NCBI GenBank assembly: GCA_000026125.1
Contig: CU207211.1
Location: 62,001-126,000 of the forward strand
From: Herminiimonas arsenicoxydans
GTDB taxonomy: Bacteria > Pseudomonadota > Gammaproteobacteria > Burkholderiales > Burkholderiaceae_D
DNA: 64,000 nt
Direction: 5' to 3'
This document shows positions 18,031 through 27,459 of the stretch, piece after piece. Each line of letters begins with the position of its first letter. Position 1 is the first letter of the stretch. A program made the translations under genes and the position numbers. The notes beneath the pieces are model-generated. The model searched no databases and was not told the DNA's origin. It saw nothing but the letters and a program-made list of their open reading frames with translations.

Positions 18031-18272
18031 GTTCAGTCTCCAGTGATCTTGGTGGTACAGCAAAGACAAGGCAACAGCGGTGAGACTGTCATGCGAGCCG
18101 AAGCACGCCGCTATTTTTATGTATTTTAAATCGGGTCAAGAGGATTTGCGGCAACAAAATATGCCGCCGTTCAATAATCCGCCCCCTTCCGGTACTACTT
18201 CCCTTCATGTATGCGGCATGGGCCGCAGCGTTTCAAACGTGCTGCAAGCGCGCCACAGCGTACGCTGGCCGC

Positions 18273-18301
18273 TTGACACTCAAAAACAATATGACTAATA
18301 T
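18273..18301 (+). promoter_or_regulatory. Sigma-70 promoter of the fatty-acid hydroxylase gene
   Basis: A perfect -35 TTGACA (18273-18278), a 17-base spacer and TAATAT (18296-18301) form a near-consensus promoter, about 50 bases upstream of the hydroxylase start codon. Confidence 0.8.
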
Positions 18302-18311
18302 ATCAGTCATA
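18290..18311. promoter_or_regulatory. 22-bp palindromic operator over the -10 element
   Basis: TATGACT at 18290-18296 and AGTCATA at 18305-18311 are inverted repeats, and the centre ATATAT is itself symmetric. Only one pair of positions breaks the symmetry. The palindrome covers the -10 hexamer, so a dimeric repressor binding it would block RNA polymerase. The regulator is not adjacent. Confidence 0.65.
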
Positions 18312-18351
18312 CACAATACAAATAACCATCATAGCCCAGGAGAAATTCATC

Positions 18352-19170
18352 ATGATGAGTGAACGCCAGCGGAAATTCCGCGAAGAGTACAAAGCGGATA
18401 TCAGTCCGCTATATAACGGTCTGCTGCATATTGCGGTGATGTACGGCGTCGGTATTGCCGCACTGTGGTACTGCTCGACCAAATTGAGCGGCGTGACCTG
18501 GGAATGGATGCTCGCCATCCCGGTGTTTTTGGCCGGCAATTTCATCGAATGGGGCATGCACCGTTTTGTCATGCACCGTCGTATCGACGTATACGCCTTG
18601 CGTGCAATTTACGAACGTCATACGCGCCAGCATCACCAGTACTTTACCGATAATGAAGCCACCATCGATACCACGCGCGAATTTCGCATTGTGTTCTTTC
18701 CGTGGCGCGTGCTGGCGACGCTGGGTATCGGCGGCTTTACTCTGGGCTGGATCGCCACGCAGATTTTCAATCTGAACGCCGGCTACATTGTTTTCATGAC
18801 GATGGTCGCGCAATACCTGATTTACGAAACATTCCACTACTGCTGCCACGTGCATGAGAACTGGTTTGTGCGCAACATGCCGTTCATCAACACGATACGC
18901 CGTCATCATACTGCGCATCACAATCTCGGCATCATGATGAAGTACAACATGAACCTGACCTTTCCGATCGCCGACTGGGTCATGGGTACTACCGATTTGC
19001 GTCGCGGCCTGATTGGCCACCTGTTCAACGGTTATAGCGAAAAGCACATCAAGGAAGAGTTGAAGCCGATCATCAAGCGCTTCCGCTATGAAGAAACTGG
19101 CGACACTACCGATGGACCGAAGTTGACGAAAGAAGAGCAAGAAGCGCTGGATCGCAGTCTGGTTCTGTAA
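18352..19170 (+). CDS. Fatty acid hydroxylase / sterol desaturase family protein
   Basis: Membrane-bound di-iron oxygenase family protein, 272 residues. Histidine clusters appear in the canonical order: H70-x4-H75 (HRFVMH), H90-x3-HH94-95 (HTRQHH), later HYCCHVHENW, and HHTAHH. Two or more transmembrane hairpins surround them. Family members hydroxylate or desaturate lipids; the substrate here is unknown. AGGAGA lies 8 bases before the first of two adjacent ATGs. A near-consensus promoter with an overlapping palindrome lies upstream, and a hairpin terminator follows. Confidence 0.85.
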   Translation: MMSERQRKFREEYKADISPLYNGLLHIAVMYGVGIAALWYCSTKLSGVTWEWMLAIPVFLAGNFIEWGMHRFVMHRRIDVYALRAIYERHTRQHHQYFTDNEATIDTTREFRIVFFPWRVLATLGIGGFTLGWIATQIFNLNAGYIVFMTMVAQYLIYETFHYCCHVHENWFVRNMPFINTIRRHHTAHHNLGIMMKYNMNLTFPIADWVMGTTDLRRGLIGHLFNGYSEKHIKEELKPIIKRFRYEETGDTTDGPKLTKEEQEALDRSLVL

Positions 19171-19183
19171 TTCTGCTGAAATA

Positions 19184-19208
19184 AAAATGCCGGGCATGCC
19201 CGGCATTT
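19184..19208. terminator. Intrinsic terminator-like hairpin
   Basis: AATGCCGGGC pairs with GCCCGGCATT around a two-base centre, with A-run to the left and a short T-run to the right. It is shared by the convergent hydroxylase and GntR genes. Confidence 0.7.
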
Positions 19209-19232
19209 GTCGCGTTTGCTGGCTCTGAGTTG

Positions 19233-19982
19233 TTACATGTCGGACAGCAGCGTCGCCTTGGTGAAGGTTTCGATATTGTCGAGCAGGCGATCGAGCCCTT
19301 CGCCCGCCAGCTTGACATCGCCTTTGGCGATGGCACCGGCAACAGTTGCATGCAGGCGCGCCATTTCAGGCAGATCTGCTGTCTGCTTGTAGTGGAAGTA
19401 CCAGAAGCGACGCGAGAGTCCGTGCATCAGGCGCATTGCACCTTCGGCAAATTCATTGCGTGCGGCAATCAGTGCCAGTTCATTGAACTCGCGGTCCGAG
19501 CGCATGAAGCTGACATCGTCATTGGTGGACGAAGCGTGCATGAATTCATCGTGCAGGCGCGCAAATGCCGCGCGTTCTTCTTCGGTGGCGCGGCGTGCGG
19601 CGCTCTTGCAGATCAGGCGTTCGACTTCGCGTCGGGTTTCCAGCAATTTGAGCTGCTTCTTCAGATCGATTTCTGGAATCAGCAAGCCGCGTTGCGGTAG
19701 CACCAGCAGCAGATGTTCGCGCGCCAGGCGCTGGATTGCTTCACGTATCGGAGTGCGGCCGATGTTGAGCATTTCGCTCAGCGTCAGTTCGGATACCACC
19801 GAGCCGGGCGGAATGCGCAAGGTGATGATCGCCTCTTCGATCTGTTCGTAGGCGATGTCGGTCAATTTGACCTTGGGTTCGGCCATGTCTTGCATGGTTT
19901 TTTTGACGGCAGGTGCCCTGGCCGTTTTAGATTGTTTGGCTGCGGCGCGGGGTTTGCGCACAGCTTTTGGAGTAGAGGTCAT
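19233..19982 (-). CDS. GntR family transcriptional regulator, FCD subfamily
   Basis: 249-residue DNA-binding regulator. A Lys/Ala-rich N-terminal extension (1-35) precedes the winged HTH (about 40-105, with NIGRTPIREAIQRLAREHLL) and a helical FCD ligand-binding domain (110-240). The C-terminal GLSRRFWYF block is shared with the second GntR protein at 23827-24630, so the two are paralogues. It is divergent from the hydrolase-dehydrogenase pair and is the natural candidate to regulate it. Effector unknown. Confidence 0.88.
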   Translation of the reverse strand: MTSTPKAVRKPRAAAKQSKTARAPAVKKTMQDMAEPKVKLTDIAYEQIEEAIITLRIPPGSVVSELTLSEMLNIGRTPIREAIQRLAREHLLLVLPQRGLLIPEIDLKKQLKLLETRREVERLICKSAARRATEEERAAFARLHDEFMHASSTNDDVSFMRSDREFNELALIAARNEFAEGAMRLMHGLSRRFWYFHYKQTADLPEMARLHATVAGAIAKGDVKLAGEGLDRLLDNIETFTKATLLSDM

Positions 19983-20138
19983 ATTGGCTTGTGATGTCGT
20001 CAGGCGAAGTGCAAATAGCGATTGTATATGGCTGCTGTTACTAAATGGTCAAGCAGTGCCTCAAGTGGTGAAAAGATATTCCGCATACTGTAATGCATCT
20101 TATATATGTCTTGTATGAATAATTTCAATGGAGCTCCG

Positions 20139-20882
20139 ATGTCGGAAAGTGAAAAGTTGGATGTCATGTGCCGCGGAAGCGCCGAGCTGACGATCGTGGC
20201 AGTGCATGGAATCCAGGGCACGCGCGCCAGTTGGCAGCCGGTCGCGGATGCGCTGGGCGATGAGGTGCGCTGGGTGCTGCCGAATCTGCGCGGGCGCGCC
20301 GCTGCCTATCGCGGAACCGGCAGTGCCGATTACACGCTGGAAAAATTTGCCGACGATATCGTGGCCGTGATTGCACAGCATGTCGGTACGCCTGAGACCG
20401 GCAAGCCTAATTACGTGCTGGCGGGCTGGAGCATGGGTGTATCGGTTGCGCTGGCCGTGTATGCCCAACTGAAGGCCCGGGGCATGCCTGTGCCGCGCGG
20501 CCTGATCCTGATGTCGGGCAGTCCGGTATTGCAACAGACGAGCTGGTTCAATGAAACCGCGCACAGCGCTTTGCTGCAGGAAATCGCGGCACGCGAGCAA
20601 CGGCTCGCCCTGATCCATCCAGCCGACCGCGATGCGGTCGCCTGGACGTGGCAGGCGATCCGTCATTCCGATCAGCGCACGCTGCTGCCGACGATCGATG
20701 CGCCGGCACTGATCGTGCATGGCAGTGCCGATGAAGACTCGCCGTGGTCGCATGCGCAGTTGCTTGCGCACTCGCTGCCGCATGGACAACTGCGCACGAT
20801 CGATGGCGGTGCACATAGCATCCTGACCCAGAACACCACGCGCGTGGCAGAAGAAATGCGCGCTTTCCTTTCCAATTTTTAA
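20139..20882 (+). CDS. Alpha/beta hydrolase
   Basis: 247-residue alpha/beta hydrolase fold enzyme. The nucleophile elbow GWSMG, the oxyanion HGIQG near the N-terminus, the acidic residue in HGSADEDSP, and the catalytic His in GGAHSIL are all present. Substrate unknown; an ester or lactone is plausible. The ATG at 20139 is chosen because GGAG lies 5 bases upstream, shortening the ORF by 11 codons. It is 16 bases upstream of the iron alcohol dehydrogenase gene and surely in the same transcript. Confidence 0.8.
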   Translation: MSESEKLDVMCRGSAELTIVAVHGIQGTRASWQPVADALGDEVRWVLPNLRGRAAAYRGTGSADYTLEKFADDIVAVIAQHVGTPETGKPNYVLAGWSMGVSVALAVYAQLKARGMPVPRGLILMSGSPVLQQTSWFNETAHSALLQEIAAREQRLALIHPADRDAVAWTWQAIRHSDQRTLLPTIDAPALIVHGSADEDSPWSHAQLLAHSLPHGQLRTIDGGAHSILTQNTTRVAEEMRAFLSNF

Positions 20883-20898
20883 TTTATCCGGAGTTTCC

Positions 20899-22137
20899 AT
20901 GAGAAGTAATGATCAGATCCATTTTTGTCCGCCGGCTCGCGTCGTACTGGGTTGCGGCACGCGTTCCCAGTTGCCGGCGTTGCTGGCGCGTCTCGGTTAT
21001 CGCTCGGGTGTATTCATCACCGATACATTCTTCAGCGAAAAAACCCCGTGGGTGCGCGAATACATCGAAGCTGCGGAAGCGCTCGGCATTACCACCATCG
21101 TATTCGACGGCGGCAAGGCCGATCCGACCACCACCTTGTGCGATGACGCAACCGCATTGATACGCGCACAAATCGGCGCGGTGCAACCGGATCACGTGAT
21201 CGCTTTGGGCGGCGGCAGCAATATCGATTTGGCGAAGGCCTTGTGCGTCACCATTCCGGATGGCAAACCGGTAGCCGAATTTATCGGCGTCTTGCCAAAT
21301 GCACCGAAAGCCTTGCCGCTGATTGCCTTGCCGACGACTGCCGGTACCGGTTCGGAAGCGACGCCGGGTGCGATCCTGATCGATCCGAGCAATGCCACCA
21401 AGGTCGCGGTAATGGACAACGTGTTGCGTCCGGTGATTGCCTTGATCGACCCCGAATACACTTACACGTGCCCGCCGCGCGTGACCGCCGATTCCGGCGT
21501 CGATGCATTGACGCATGCGGTGGAGTCGTATCTGACGCTGGACTCGGCCGAGTTCGATCGCGGCGGTCAGGTCGATCCTGGCTACAGCGGACGCTCATCG
21601 CTGACGATGATGTTTGCGCATGAAGCGATCGATTTGTGCGCGCGCTATCTGGTGCGCACCTATGACGACGGCAGCGATACCGAAGCGCGTATCGGCATGG
21701 CGTACGCCAGCCACTACGCGGCCCTGTCGTATGGCGGTGCCGGCCTGAATGCAGTGCACGGCATTGCCTATGCAGTAGCCGGTATCACGCACGAAACCCA
21801 CGGCAGCACCAATGCAGTGATGTTGCCGTATGTGCTGGATGCGATGCGCTCGGTGCGTCATGACGAGCTGCTGAAAGTGGCGCGCCTGTTCGGCATCAAG
21901 GATGGCGATGAAGCGCGTGCGGTCAAGGAATTACCGGTTGTTATCCGTGAGCTGATCGGGCACCTGGGTATTCCGACCACGCTCGCAACGTTCGGTATCG
22001 CGCGCGAACAATTGCCGGGCATGGTCGCCGATGCGCTGGCTGTCACACGCCTGGCCAAGGCATTCCCGGTAGCGGACGTGCCGGCTGCGTATGCCAGCAT
22101 TATTGAGCGCGCCTGGTTGGGACAGCTGGGCGATTGA
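20899..22137 (+). CDS. Iron-containing alcohol dehydrogenase
   Basis: 412-residue group III alcohol dehydrogenase. The NAD(P)-binding GGGSNIDLAKA block, the LPTTAGTGSEATPGAIL signature and metal-ligand histidines in DALTHAVESY, NAVHGIAYAV and HETHGS are seen. It oxidises or reduces an alcohol/aldehyde using NAD(P)H and a divalent metal; the substrate is unknown. A short insertion around residues 215-232 (DRGGQVDPGYSG) is not usual in the core fold. The coupled hydrolase upstream and transporter downstream suggest an ester-to-aldehyde catabolic step. Confidence 0.87.
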   Translation: MRSNDQIHFCPPARVVLGCGTRSQLPALLARLGYRSGVFITDTFFSEKTPWVREYIEAAEALGITTIVFDGGKADPTTTLCDDATALIRAQIGAVQPDHVIALGGGSNIDLAKALCVTIPDGKPVAEFIGVLPNAPKALPLIALPTTAGTGSEATPGAILIDPSNATKVAVMDNVLRPVIALIDPEYTYTCPPRVTADSGVDALTHAVESYLTLDSAEFDRGGQVDPGYSGRSSLTMMFAHEAIDLCARYLVRTYDDGSDTEARIGMAYASHYAALSYGGAGLNAVHGIAYAVAGITHETHGSTNAVMLPYVLDAMRSVRHDELLKVARLFGIKDGDEARAVKELPVVIRELIGHLGIPTTLATFGIAREQLPGMVADALAVTRLAKAFPVADVPAAYASIIERAWLGQLGD

Positions 22138-22167
22138 GACTGCGAAACAATAAAAAAGCAGTGCCGG

Positions 22168-22220
22168 CCAGCTAATAGTTATGTTGAATTCTACTAAAAT
22201 TCATGTAATATGTTAGCTGG
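22168..22220. promoter_or_regulatory. Nested inverted repeats flanking the MFS gene promoter
   Basis: CCAGCTAA (22168-22175) and TTAGCTGG (22213-22220) are inverted repeats with 37 bases between them. Inside lies a second pair, TGAATT and AATTCA, around CTACTAA. The promoter elements fall within the outer pair, so the outer repeats look like a split operator; a cruciform or RNA hairpin is also possible. Confidence 0.55.
22184..22211 (+). promoter_or_regulatory. Predicted sigma-70 promoter of the MFS transporter gene
   Basis: -35 TTGAAT (22184-22189), 16-base spacer, -10 TAATAT (22206-22211), in an AT-rich pocket about 70 bases upstream of the start codon. Confidence 0.6.
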
Positions 22221-22282
22221 CATAAATTAACTTCCATAAAAATTCTAACAAGCCGCGCAGCGGTATTAACGGAGCATTATCA

Positions 22283-23665
22283 ATGGGTGCATTTACTGGG
22301 GCTTTCCTCCGCCCGAACGTCGCCAATCGTCTTGAGCGACTTCCAATGACCAACTATCAGCGTTCGCTATTTGGCATCATCGCAACCGCCTGGTTCTTCG
22401 ATTCGATGGATCTGGGCATCATGACCTTCGTCCTCGGTTCGATCAAAGCCGAATTCGGTTTGTCTACAGCGCAAGCCGGCTTGTTAGCCAGTTCCAGTTT
22501 CCTCGGCATGTTCCTCGGTGCAGCGATTGCAGGGATGCTGGCCGATAAATACGGCCGCAAACCGGTATTCCAGTGGAGTATGGTTTTCTGGGGTGTCGGC
22601 AGTCTTGCCTGCGGTTTCGCGCAAGACGTCGATCAATTGATGATTTTCCGCGTGATTCTCGGTTTCGGCATGGGGATGGAGTTTCCTATCGGCTTGTCGA
22701 TGGTGTCGGAAATCGTGCCGGCGAAAAGTCGTGGTAAATACGTCGCGATTCTGGAAGGTTTCTGGCCGCTCGGCTTCATCGCTGCCGGTATCCTGGCTTA
22801 CCTGACGCTGCCGTTGATCGGCTGGCGCGGTATCTTCATCGCCTTGTCCGTGCCTGCCGCTTTCGTGTTCGTGATTCGTCGCTATGTGCCTGAATCGCCA
22901 CGCTGGCTGGAGGAAGTGGGCCGCAACGAAGAAGCGGAAAAAGTCATCAGCACGATGGAAAAGAGCGTTATCAGGGCGAACGGCGGGCTGGCATTGCCAG
23001 AGCCGGCCAAACAAGCTGCGCCATCCTTGCTGAAGGGCGACAAGCGCGCCCTGTTTGCCGAACTGTGGCACGGCGTGTACGCAAAACGTACGATCATGTT
23101 GTGGGCTTTGTGGTTCTTCGCGCTGCTCGGTTACTACGGCCTGACCACCTGGCTCGGCGCACTGCTGCAACAGGCTGGCTATGAAGTCACCAAATCGGTG
23201 ACTTACACGATTTATATTTCGCTGGCGGGTATTCCGGGCTTTATCTTCTCGGCCTGGCTGCTGGAAAAATGGGGGCGCAAACCGACGTGCGTGCTGATGC
23301 TCGTCGGTAGTGCTGGTGCTGCTTATGTGTACGGTCAGACTGCGTCTGCACAAGCGCCGGTTGAGCAACTGATTGCTTCCGGTTTGTGCATGCAGTTCTT
23401 CATGTTCGGTATGTGGTCGGTGCTGTATGCCTATACGCCGGAACTGTATCCAACCCGTTCGCGTGCTACCGGTGCCGGTTTTGCTTCGTCAGTCGGCCGC
23501 CTCGGTTCGCTGCTGGGGCCTTTGGCAGTTGGCCTGATCCTGCCATTTACCGGACATACCGGCGTATTTACCCTGGGTGCAGTGTCTTTCATGATCGCGG
23601 CTTTTGTCGTGATTGCATTGGGCACTGAAACCAAAGGCAAGTCGCTGGAAGATGTATCCGGCTGA
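22283..23665 (+). CDS. MFS transporter
   Basis: 460-residue major facilitator with 12 predicted transmembrane helices. The motif A region GMLADKYGRKP follows helix 2; the second half carries LLEKWGRKPT and ELYPTRSRATGAGFASSVGR, as in the sugar-porter/aromatic-acid (NiaP-like) branches. It imports an organic acid or similar nutrient by proton symport; the exact substrate is unknown. CGGAG precedes the ATG. It has its own promoter but forms a locus with the hydrolase, dehydrogenase and two GntR regulators. Confidence 0.87.
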   Translation: MGAFTGAFLRPNVANRLERLPMTNYQRSLFGIIATAWFFDSMDLGIMTFVLGSIKAEFGLSTAQAGLLASSSFLGMFLGAAIAGMLADKYGRKPVFQWSMVFWGVGSLACGFAQDVDQLMIFRVILGFGMGMEFPIGLSMVSEIVPAKSRGKYVAILEGFWPLGFIAAGILAYLTLPLIGWRGIFIALSVPAAFVFVIRRYVPESPRWLEEVGRNEEAEKVISTMEKSVIRANGGLALPEPAKQAAPSLLKGDKRALFAELWHGVYAKRTIMLWALWFFALLGYYGLTTWLGALLQQAGYEVTKSVTYTIYISLAGIPGFIFSAWLLEKWGRKPTCVLMLVGSAGAAYVYGQTASAQAPVEQLIASGLCMQFFMFGMWSVLYAYTPELYPTRSRATGAGFASSVGRLGSLLGPLAVGLILPFTGHTGVFTLGAVSFMIAAFVVIALGTETKGKSLEDVSG

Positions 23666-23733
23666 TAAGTGAACTGAAGAATCGAGCTGAAAATCTATGT
23701 GGATTGGCTCGATCCGAACATCAGGTATCTACT

Positions 23734-23761
23734 CTAAAAGGCCCGTCGACGGGCCTTTTAG
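23734..23761. terminator. Intrinsic terminator after the MFS gene
   Basis: CTAAAAGGCCCGTC pairs with GACGGGCCTTTTAG, a perfect 28-base palindrome with T-run. It lies about 70 bases after the stop codon. Confidence 0.8.
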
Positions 23762-23826
23762 TCCATCAGGGGAAGATAGACGCGCATATGCGTTTGTGCA
23801 TATAGTTTGCGACTACCTTACTTCAG

Positions 23827-24630
23827 ATGGCATGGCTCGTCATGGAGGCAGCTTATATGCAAACCGTATCTGTAAAGTCGCGTCGGCGCGTGACGCCATC
23901 GATTCCGCGTGCGCGTCTGACATCGCCACGTCCTTCGCTGGGGCGCGCCGGCGAGCGCGCCTATCGCGTGATTGAAGCAGCCATTGTGACGCTGCAAATT
24001 GCGCCGGGCTCCACTATCAGCGAAGCTTTTCTGATCGAAATGAGCGGCTTTAGCCGGACTGCAGTGCGCGAAGCGATCCGCAAGCTGACGCTGGAACATC
24101 TACTGGTGATCAAGCCCAAAAACGGCATTTACGTCACCGAGATCGATACGCTGGCGCAACTGCGTTTGATAGAAGTGCGGCGTGAAATTGATCGCATCGT
24201 ATTTCAGAGCGCCGCCCTGCGCGCCAGCCCCGAGCAGCGCCATCAATTCTGGCAGCTGAGCGAACAATTCAAGCAGGTCGTCAAGAATGAGGATGCGCTG
24301 GAATTGATGCGGCGCGACAAGGAACTGAAGGAATTGTGTCTGCGCTGCGCAGAAAATGAATTCCTCGCCGTGTGCCTGCGTTCGACCCAAGGCTTGTCGC
24401 GCCGCTTCTGGTACCGGTATCAGGCTGAATTCGATTTTCTGCCAACAACCGGCCTGTTAAGTGCGGACGTCGCCGCAGTGGTCGCCAACGGCAAGCTGCA
24501 GCTGGTCGCAGAAGCGGCCAAGCGTCTGGTCGATAGCGCAGAGTCGCTGGCAAAAAGAGTCGCTTCGGTACGCGGCATCATTATTCCGGAGCCCGGTTTG
24601 CCTATGCTGGGCGAGCCTATATCGGGCTGA
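23827..24630 (+). CDS. GntR family transcriptional regulator, FCD subfamily (paralogue)
   Basis: 267-residue regulator. A basic N-terminal extension precedes the winged HTH (about 40-110, with SGFSRTAVREAIRKLTLEHL) and an FCD domain ending in a GLSRRFWYRYQ block. It closely resembles the GntR protein at 19233-19982 in layout and in that block. Several in-frame starts exist near the N-terminus (23827, 23842, 23857), and the true one is uncertain. A GCATATGC palindrome lies just upstream. It probably controls the neighbouring transporter locus. Confidence 0.85.
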   Translation: MAWLVMEAAYMQTVSVKSRRRVTPSIPRARLTSPRPSLGRAGERAYRVIEAAIVTLQIAPGSTISEAFLIEMSGFSRTAVREAIRKLTLEHLLVIKPKNGIYVTEIDTLAQLRLIEVRREIDRIVFQSAALRASPEQRHQFWQLSEQFKQVVKNEDALELMRRDKELKELCLRCAENEFLAVCLRSTQGLSRRFWYRYQAEFDFLPTTGLLSADVAAVVANGKLQLVAEAAKRLVDSAESLAKRVASVRGIIIPEPGLPMLGEPISG

Positions 24631-25068
24631 AGGTCAGCATCAGCTCGGCCGCTGCGTGCCGAGCTTTCCCCTGCCATATGCAGCCGAAGGCCGCCGAGTG
24701 CATACCTGTACTTGTTGAGTGTGGCCTTTGTTCCCGATTGCCTGTCAAATCCTCAATGCGCATCTCTACCCATGATTGGCTGATGCCTATCTGGGTATGG
24801 CCGGGCTTCTTTGAAGGCCGCGAATATCGTCGTGATGAAATCATGGATAATGTAAAATTAGGCGCTTAAGTGATAGCGGGTACTTACATTTTTCTGGTGG
24901 GCGCAGGATTCCGGCGCAGCCGCGGCAGCCGGGAACATTGCCAATGTCGCACTTCATAGACGCGTATTGCCGCGACAAATTGGGCGGATGAACGCTGGCT
25001 AGCCAGTATAATTCCGCCTACGTTTATCCAATTCAAGGCGCGGTGCTTGCACCGTCAGAAACACATCC
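24631..25068. other. Intergenic region upstream of argS
   Basis: 438 bases without a supportable gene. A perfect -10 TATAAT is at 25007-25012, but no good -35 lies at the right distance. The only ORF (24678-24869, plus) has no family features. No riboswitch or T-box fold is recognised. Confidence 0.5.
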
Positions 25069-26802
25069 ATGCTCGCAGCACAAAAACAACGCATCACCGA
25101 ACTCTTCCAGGCCGCCGTCGCACCGCTGGTCGCCGGCACCGAACTCAATCCGACCGTGACGCTGGAGCGTCCGCGCGATCCGTCGCACGGCGACGTCGCC
25201 TGCAATCTGGCGATGCAGATTGCCAAGCCGCTCAAAAAGAATCCGCGCGAAGTCGCACAGGTGCTGGTCGCCGCCCTGCTCGACAATCCGGCCAATCGTG
25301 ATCTGATCGAATCTGCAGAGATCGCCGGCCCCGGTTTCATCAACCTGCGCCTGACTCCTGCTTCGCGCCAGTCCGTCGTCAAAACCGTGCTGCAGCAAGG
25401 CGCGCAATACGGCAAGAGCAATCTCGGCGCGGGCAAAAAAGTCATCATCGAATTCGTCTCCGCCAATCCGACCGGCCCGCTGCATGTCGGCCACGGCCGT
25501 CAGGGCGCGCTGGGCGATGCGATGTCCTCGCTGTTCGATGCGCAGGGTTATGCAGTGACGCGCGAGTTTTATTACAACGATGCCGGCGTGCAAATCGCCA
25601 CCCTCGCCACTTCAGTGCAGGCGCGCGCTCGTGGCTTGAAGCCGGGTGCAGAAGGCTGGCCTGAGTCGGCTTACAACGGCGACTACATTCAGGACATCGC
25701 CAACGATTTCCTCGCGAAGAAAACCGTCTCCGCCAGCGATGGCCTGCCGGTGACCGCCAGCGGCGACATCGACGATATCGAATCGATACGCGCGTTTGCG
25801 GTCGCCTATCTGCGCCGCGAACAGGATCTGGATTTGCAGGCCTTCGGCGTCAAGTTCGATAACTACTATCTGGAATCGTCGCTGTACAACGACGGCAAGG
25901 TTGCCGCGACTGTCGATGCGCTGATCAAGGCCGACAAGACTTATGAGCTGGATGGCGCGCTGTGGTTGCGCACCACCGATTATCGCGACGACAAAGATCG
26001 CGTGATGAAAAAGTCTGACGGTACTTACACCTACTTCGTGCCGGACGTCGCCTATCACACGGTCAAGTGGCAGCGCGGCTTTACGCAGGCGATCAACGTG
26101 CAGGGCAGCGACCACCACGGCACCATCGCGCGCGTGCGCGCCGGTTTGCAGGCGCTGGATATCGGCATTCCGCAAGGCTATCCGGATTACGTGCTGCACA
26201 AGATGGTGACCGTCATGCGCAATGGCGAGGAAGTGAAGATTTCCAAGCGTGCCGGTTCCTATGTCACCTTGCGTGATTTGATTGAATGGTCGAATGGTGA
26301 AACGGTTGAAGGTCAGGAACGCGACCTGACCCGTGGCCGCGACGCCGTGCGCTTCTTCCTGATCTCGCGTAAGGCCGATACCGAATTCGTGTTCGACGTC
26401 GATGTCGCGTTGTCGCAGTCGGATGAAAATCCGGTCTATTACGTGCAATACGCGCATGCGCGCATTTGCTCGGTACTCGCACAATGGACCGACGGCGATG
26501 AAGCCGCGCTGCTTGATGTCGATCTGTCGCCATTGACGGCGCCGCGCGAAGCCGCCTTGCTGGCCAAGCTGGCGGAATATCCGGAAGCATTGCAGCGCGC
26601 ACTGGAAGAACTCGGACCGCATCAGGTGGCGTTTTACTTGCGCGACTTGGCGGCAGAATTGCATAGCTACTACAATGCGGAACGCGTGCTGGTGGATGAC
26701 GTCGCACTGAAGATGGCGCGCCTCACACTGATGCATGCAACAAGACAGGTACTGCGTAACGGCCTGGCTCTGATCGGTGTGTCGGCACCAGCCCGGATGT
26801 AA
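25069..26802 (+). CDS. argS: Arginyl-tRNA synthetase
   Basis: Class I aminoacyl-tRNA synthetase of 577 residues that charges tRNA-Arg. It has the N-terminal Arg-S additional domain ([15 protein letters not shown]), the HIGH-type motif HVGHGRQG preceded by SANPTGPLH, the KMSKS-like KISKRAG, and the C-terminal DALR anticodon-binding domain with the [10 protein letters not shown] block. Full length. It heads the argS–SPOR–dsbA group. Confidence 0.98.
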   Translation: MLAAQKQRITELFQAAVAPLVAGTELNPTVTLERPRDPSHGDVACNLAMQIAKPLKKNPREVAQVLVAALLDNPANRDLIESAEIAGPGFINLRLTPASRQSVVKTVLQQGAQYGKSNLGAGKKVIIEFVSANPTGPLHVGHGRQGALGDAMSSLFDAQGYAVTREFYYNDAGVQIATLATSVQARARGLKPGAEGWPESAYNGDYIQDIANDFLAKKTVSASDGLPVTASGDIDDIESIRAFAVAYLRREQDLDLQAFGVKFDNYYLESSLYNDGKVAATVDALIKADKTYELDGALWLRTTDYRDDKDRVMKKSDGTYTYFVPDVAYHTVKWQRGFTQAINVQGSDHHGTIARVRAGLQALDIGIPQGYPDYVLHKMVTVMRNGEEVKISKRAGSYVTLRDLIEWSNGETVEGQERDLTRGRDAVRFFLISRKADTEFVFDVDVALSQSDENPVYYVQYAHARICSVLAQWTDGDEAALLDVDLSPLTAPREAALLAKLAEYPEALQRALEELGPHQVAFYLRDLAAELHSYYNAERVLVDDVALKMARLTLMHATRQVLRNGLALIGVSAPARM

Positions 26803-26812
26803 CAGGATATTT

Positions 26813-27433
26813 ATGAGCAAGAATAGAAAAACGAATAGCAGGGCGAAGAGTAAAAAGCAGGCCGGCGGCACGCTGCTCGGTTTGATTATCGGCCTGATCC
26901 TGGGCCTCGGCATTGCGGTCGGCGTGGCGATGGTGATTTACAAAACGCCGTTGCCGTTCACCAACAAGGGTGCCACTGTGGATAAAACGGTCACGCCGGC
27001 AAACGGCGAGCTGACCGATCCGAACCGCCCGCTCTACGGTAAAAAGCAGCCGGTGAAAGAGCCTGTGCCCGGTACACCGGCGCCTACCGTTGCCGAAGAA
27101 ACCATCAAGCCGCCAGTGGTGGACAAGGCGGCGCAGGCCAAGGAAAAAGCGGAAGCCGCCAAAGCTGAAGCTGCCAGGGCGGAAAGCGCCGATGAAAAAT
27201 GGATCTATTATCTGCAGGCCGGAGCCTTCCGGGAAACCGCCGATGCAGAAAGCATGAAAGCCAAACTGGCACTGATGGGATTTGAAGCGACCGTTTCCGA
27301 ACGCCAGGCAGAAACCGGCACGCTGCACCGCGTGCGTATCGGCCCTTTCGGCCAGCTGGAAACAATGAACCGAGTGCGCACCAAGTTGTCTGATAATGGC
27401 GTCGACGTCGCAGTTGTACGTATAGGCAAGTAA
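26813..27433 (+). CDS. SPOR domain membrane protein (FtsN-like)
   Basis: 206-residue bitopic protein. A short basic cytoplasmic N-terminus, one transmembrane helix (about 18-43, LLGLIIGLILGLGIAVG), a Pro/Ala/Lys-rich periplasmic linker and a C-terminal SPOR domain (about 128-205, YYLQAGAFRETADAE...) are seen. SPOR domains bind denuded septal peptidoglycan, so a division role like FtsN is likely. The ATG at 26813 follows AGGAT, 10 bases after argS. Confidence 0.87.
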   Translation: MSKNRKTNSRAKSKKQAGGTLLGLIIGLILGLGIAVGVAMVIYKTPLPFTNKGATVDKTVTPANGELTDPNRPLYGKKQPVKEPVPGTPAPTVAEETIKPPVVDKAAQAKEKAEAAKAEAARAESADEKWIYYLQAGAFRETADAESMKAKLALMGFEATVSERQAETGTLHRVRIGPFGQLETMNRVRTKLSDNGVDVAVVRIGK

Positions 27434-27459
27434 GTCGAAAAATAATCGAAAGGAATACC

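Noticed and set aside
18031..18300. yybP-ykoY manganese riboswitch upstream of terC
   Set aside because: The expected GGGGAGUAG-type conserved strings and three-way junction were not found.
24678..24869. 63-codon ORF upstream of argS
   Set aside because: No recognisable domain, start region or conservation argument; likely chance.
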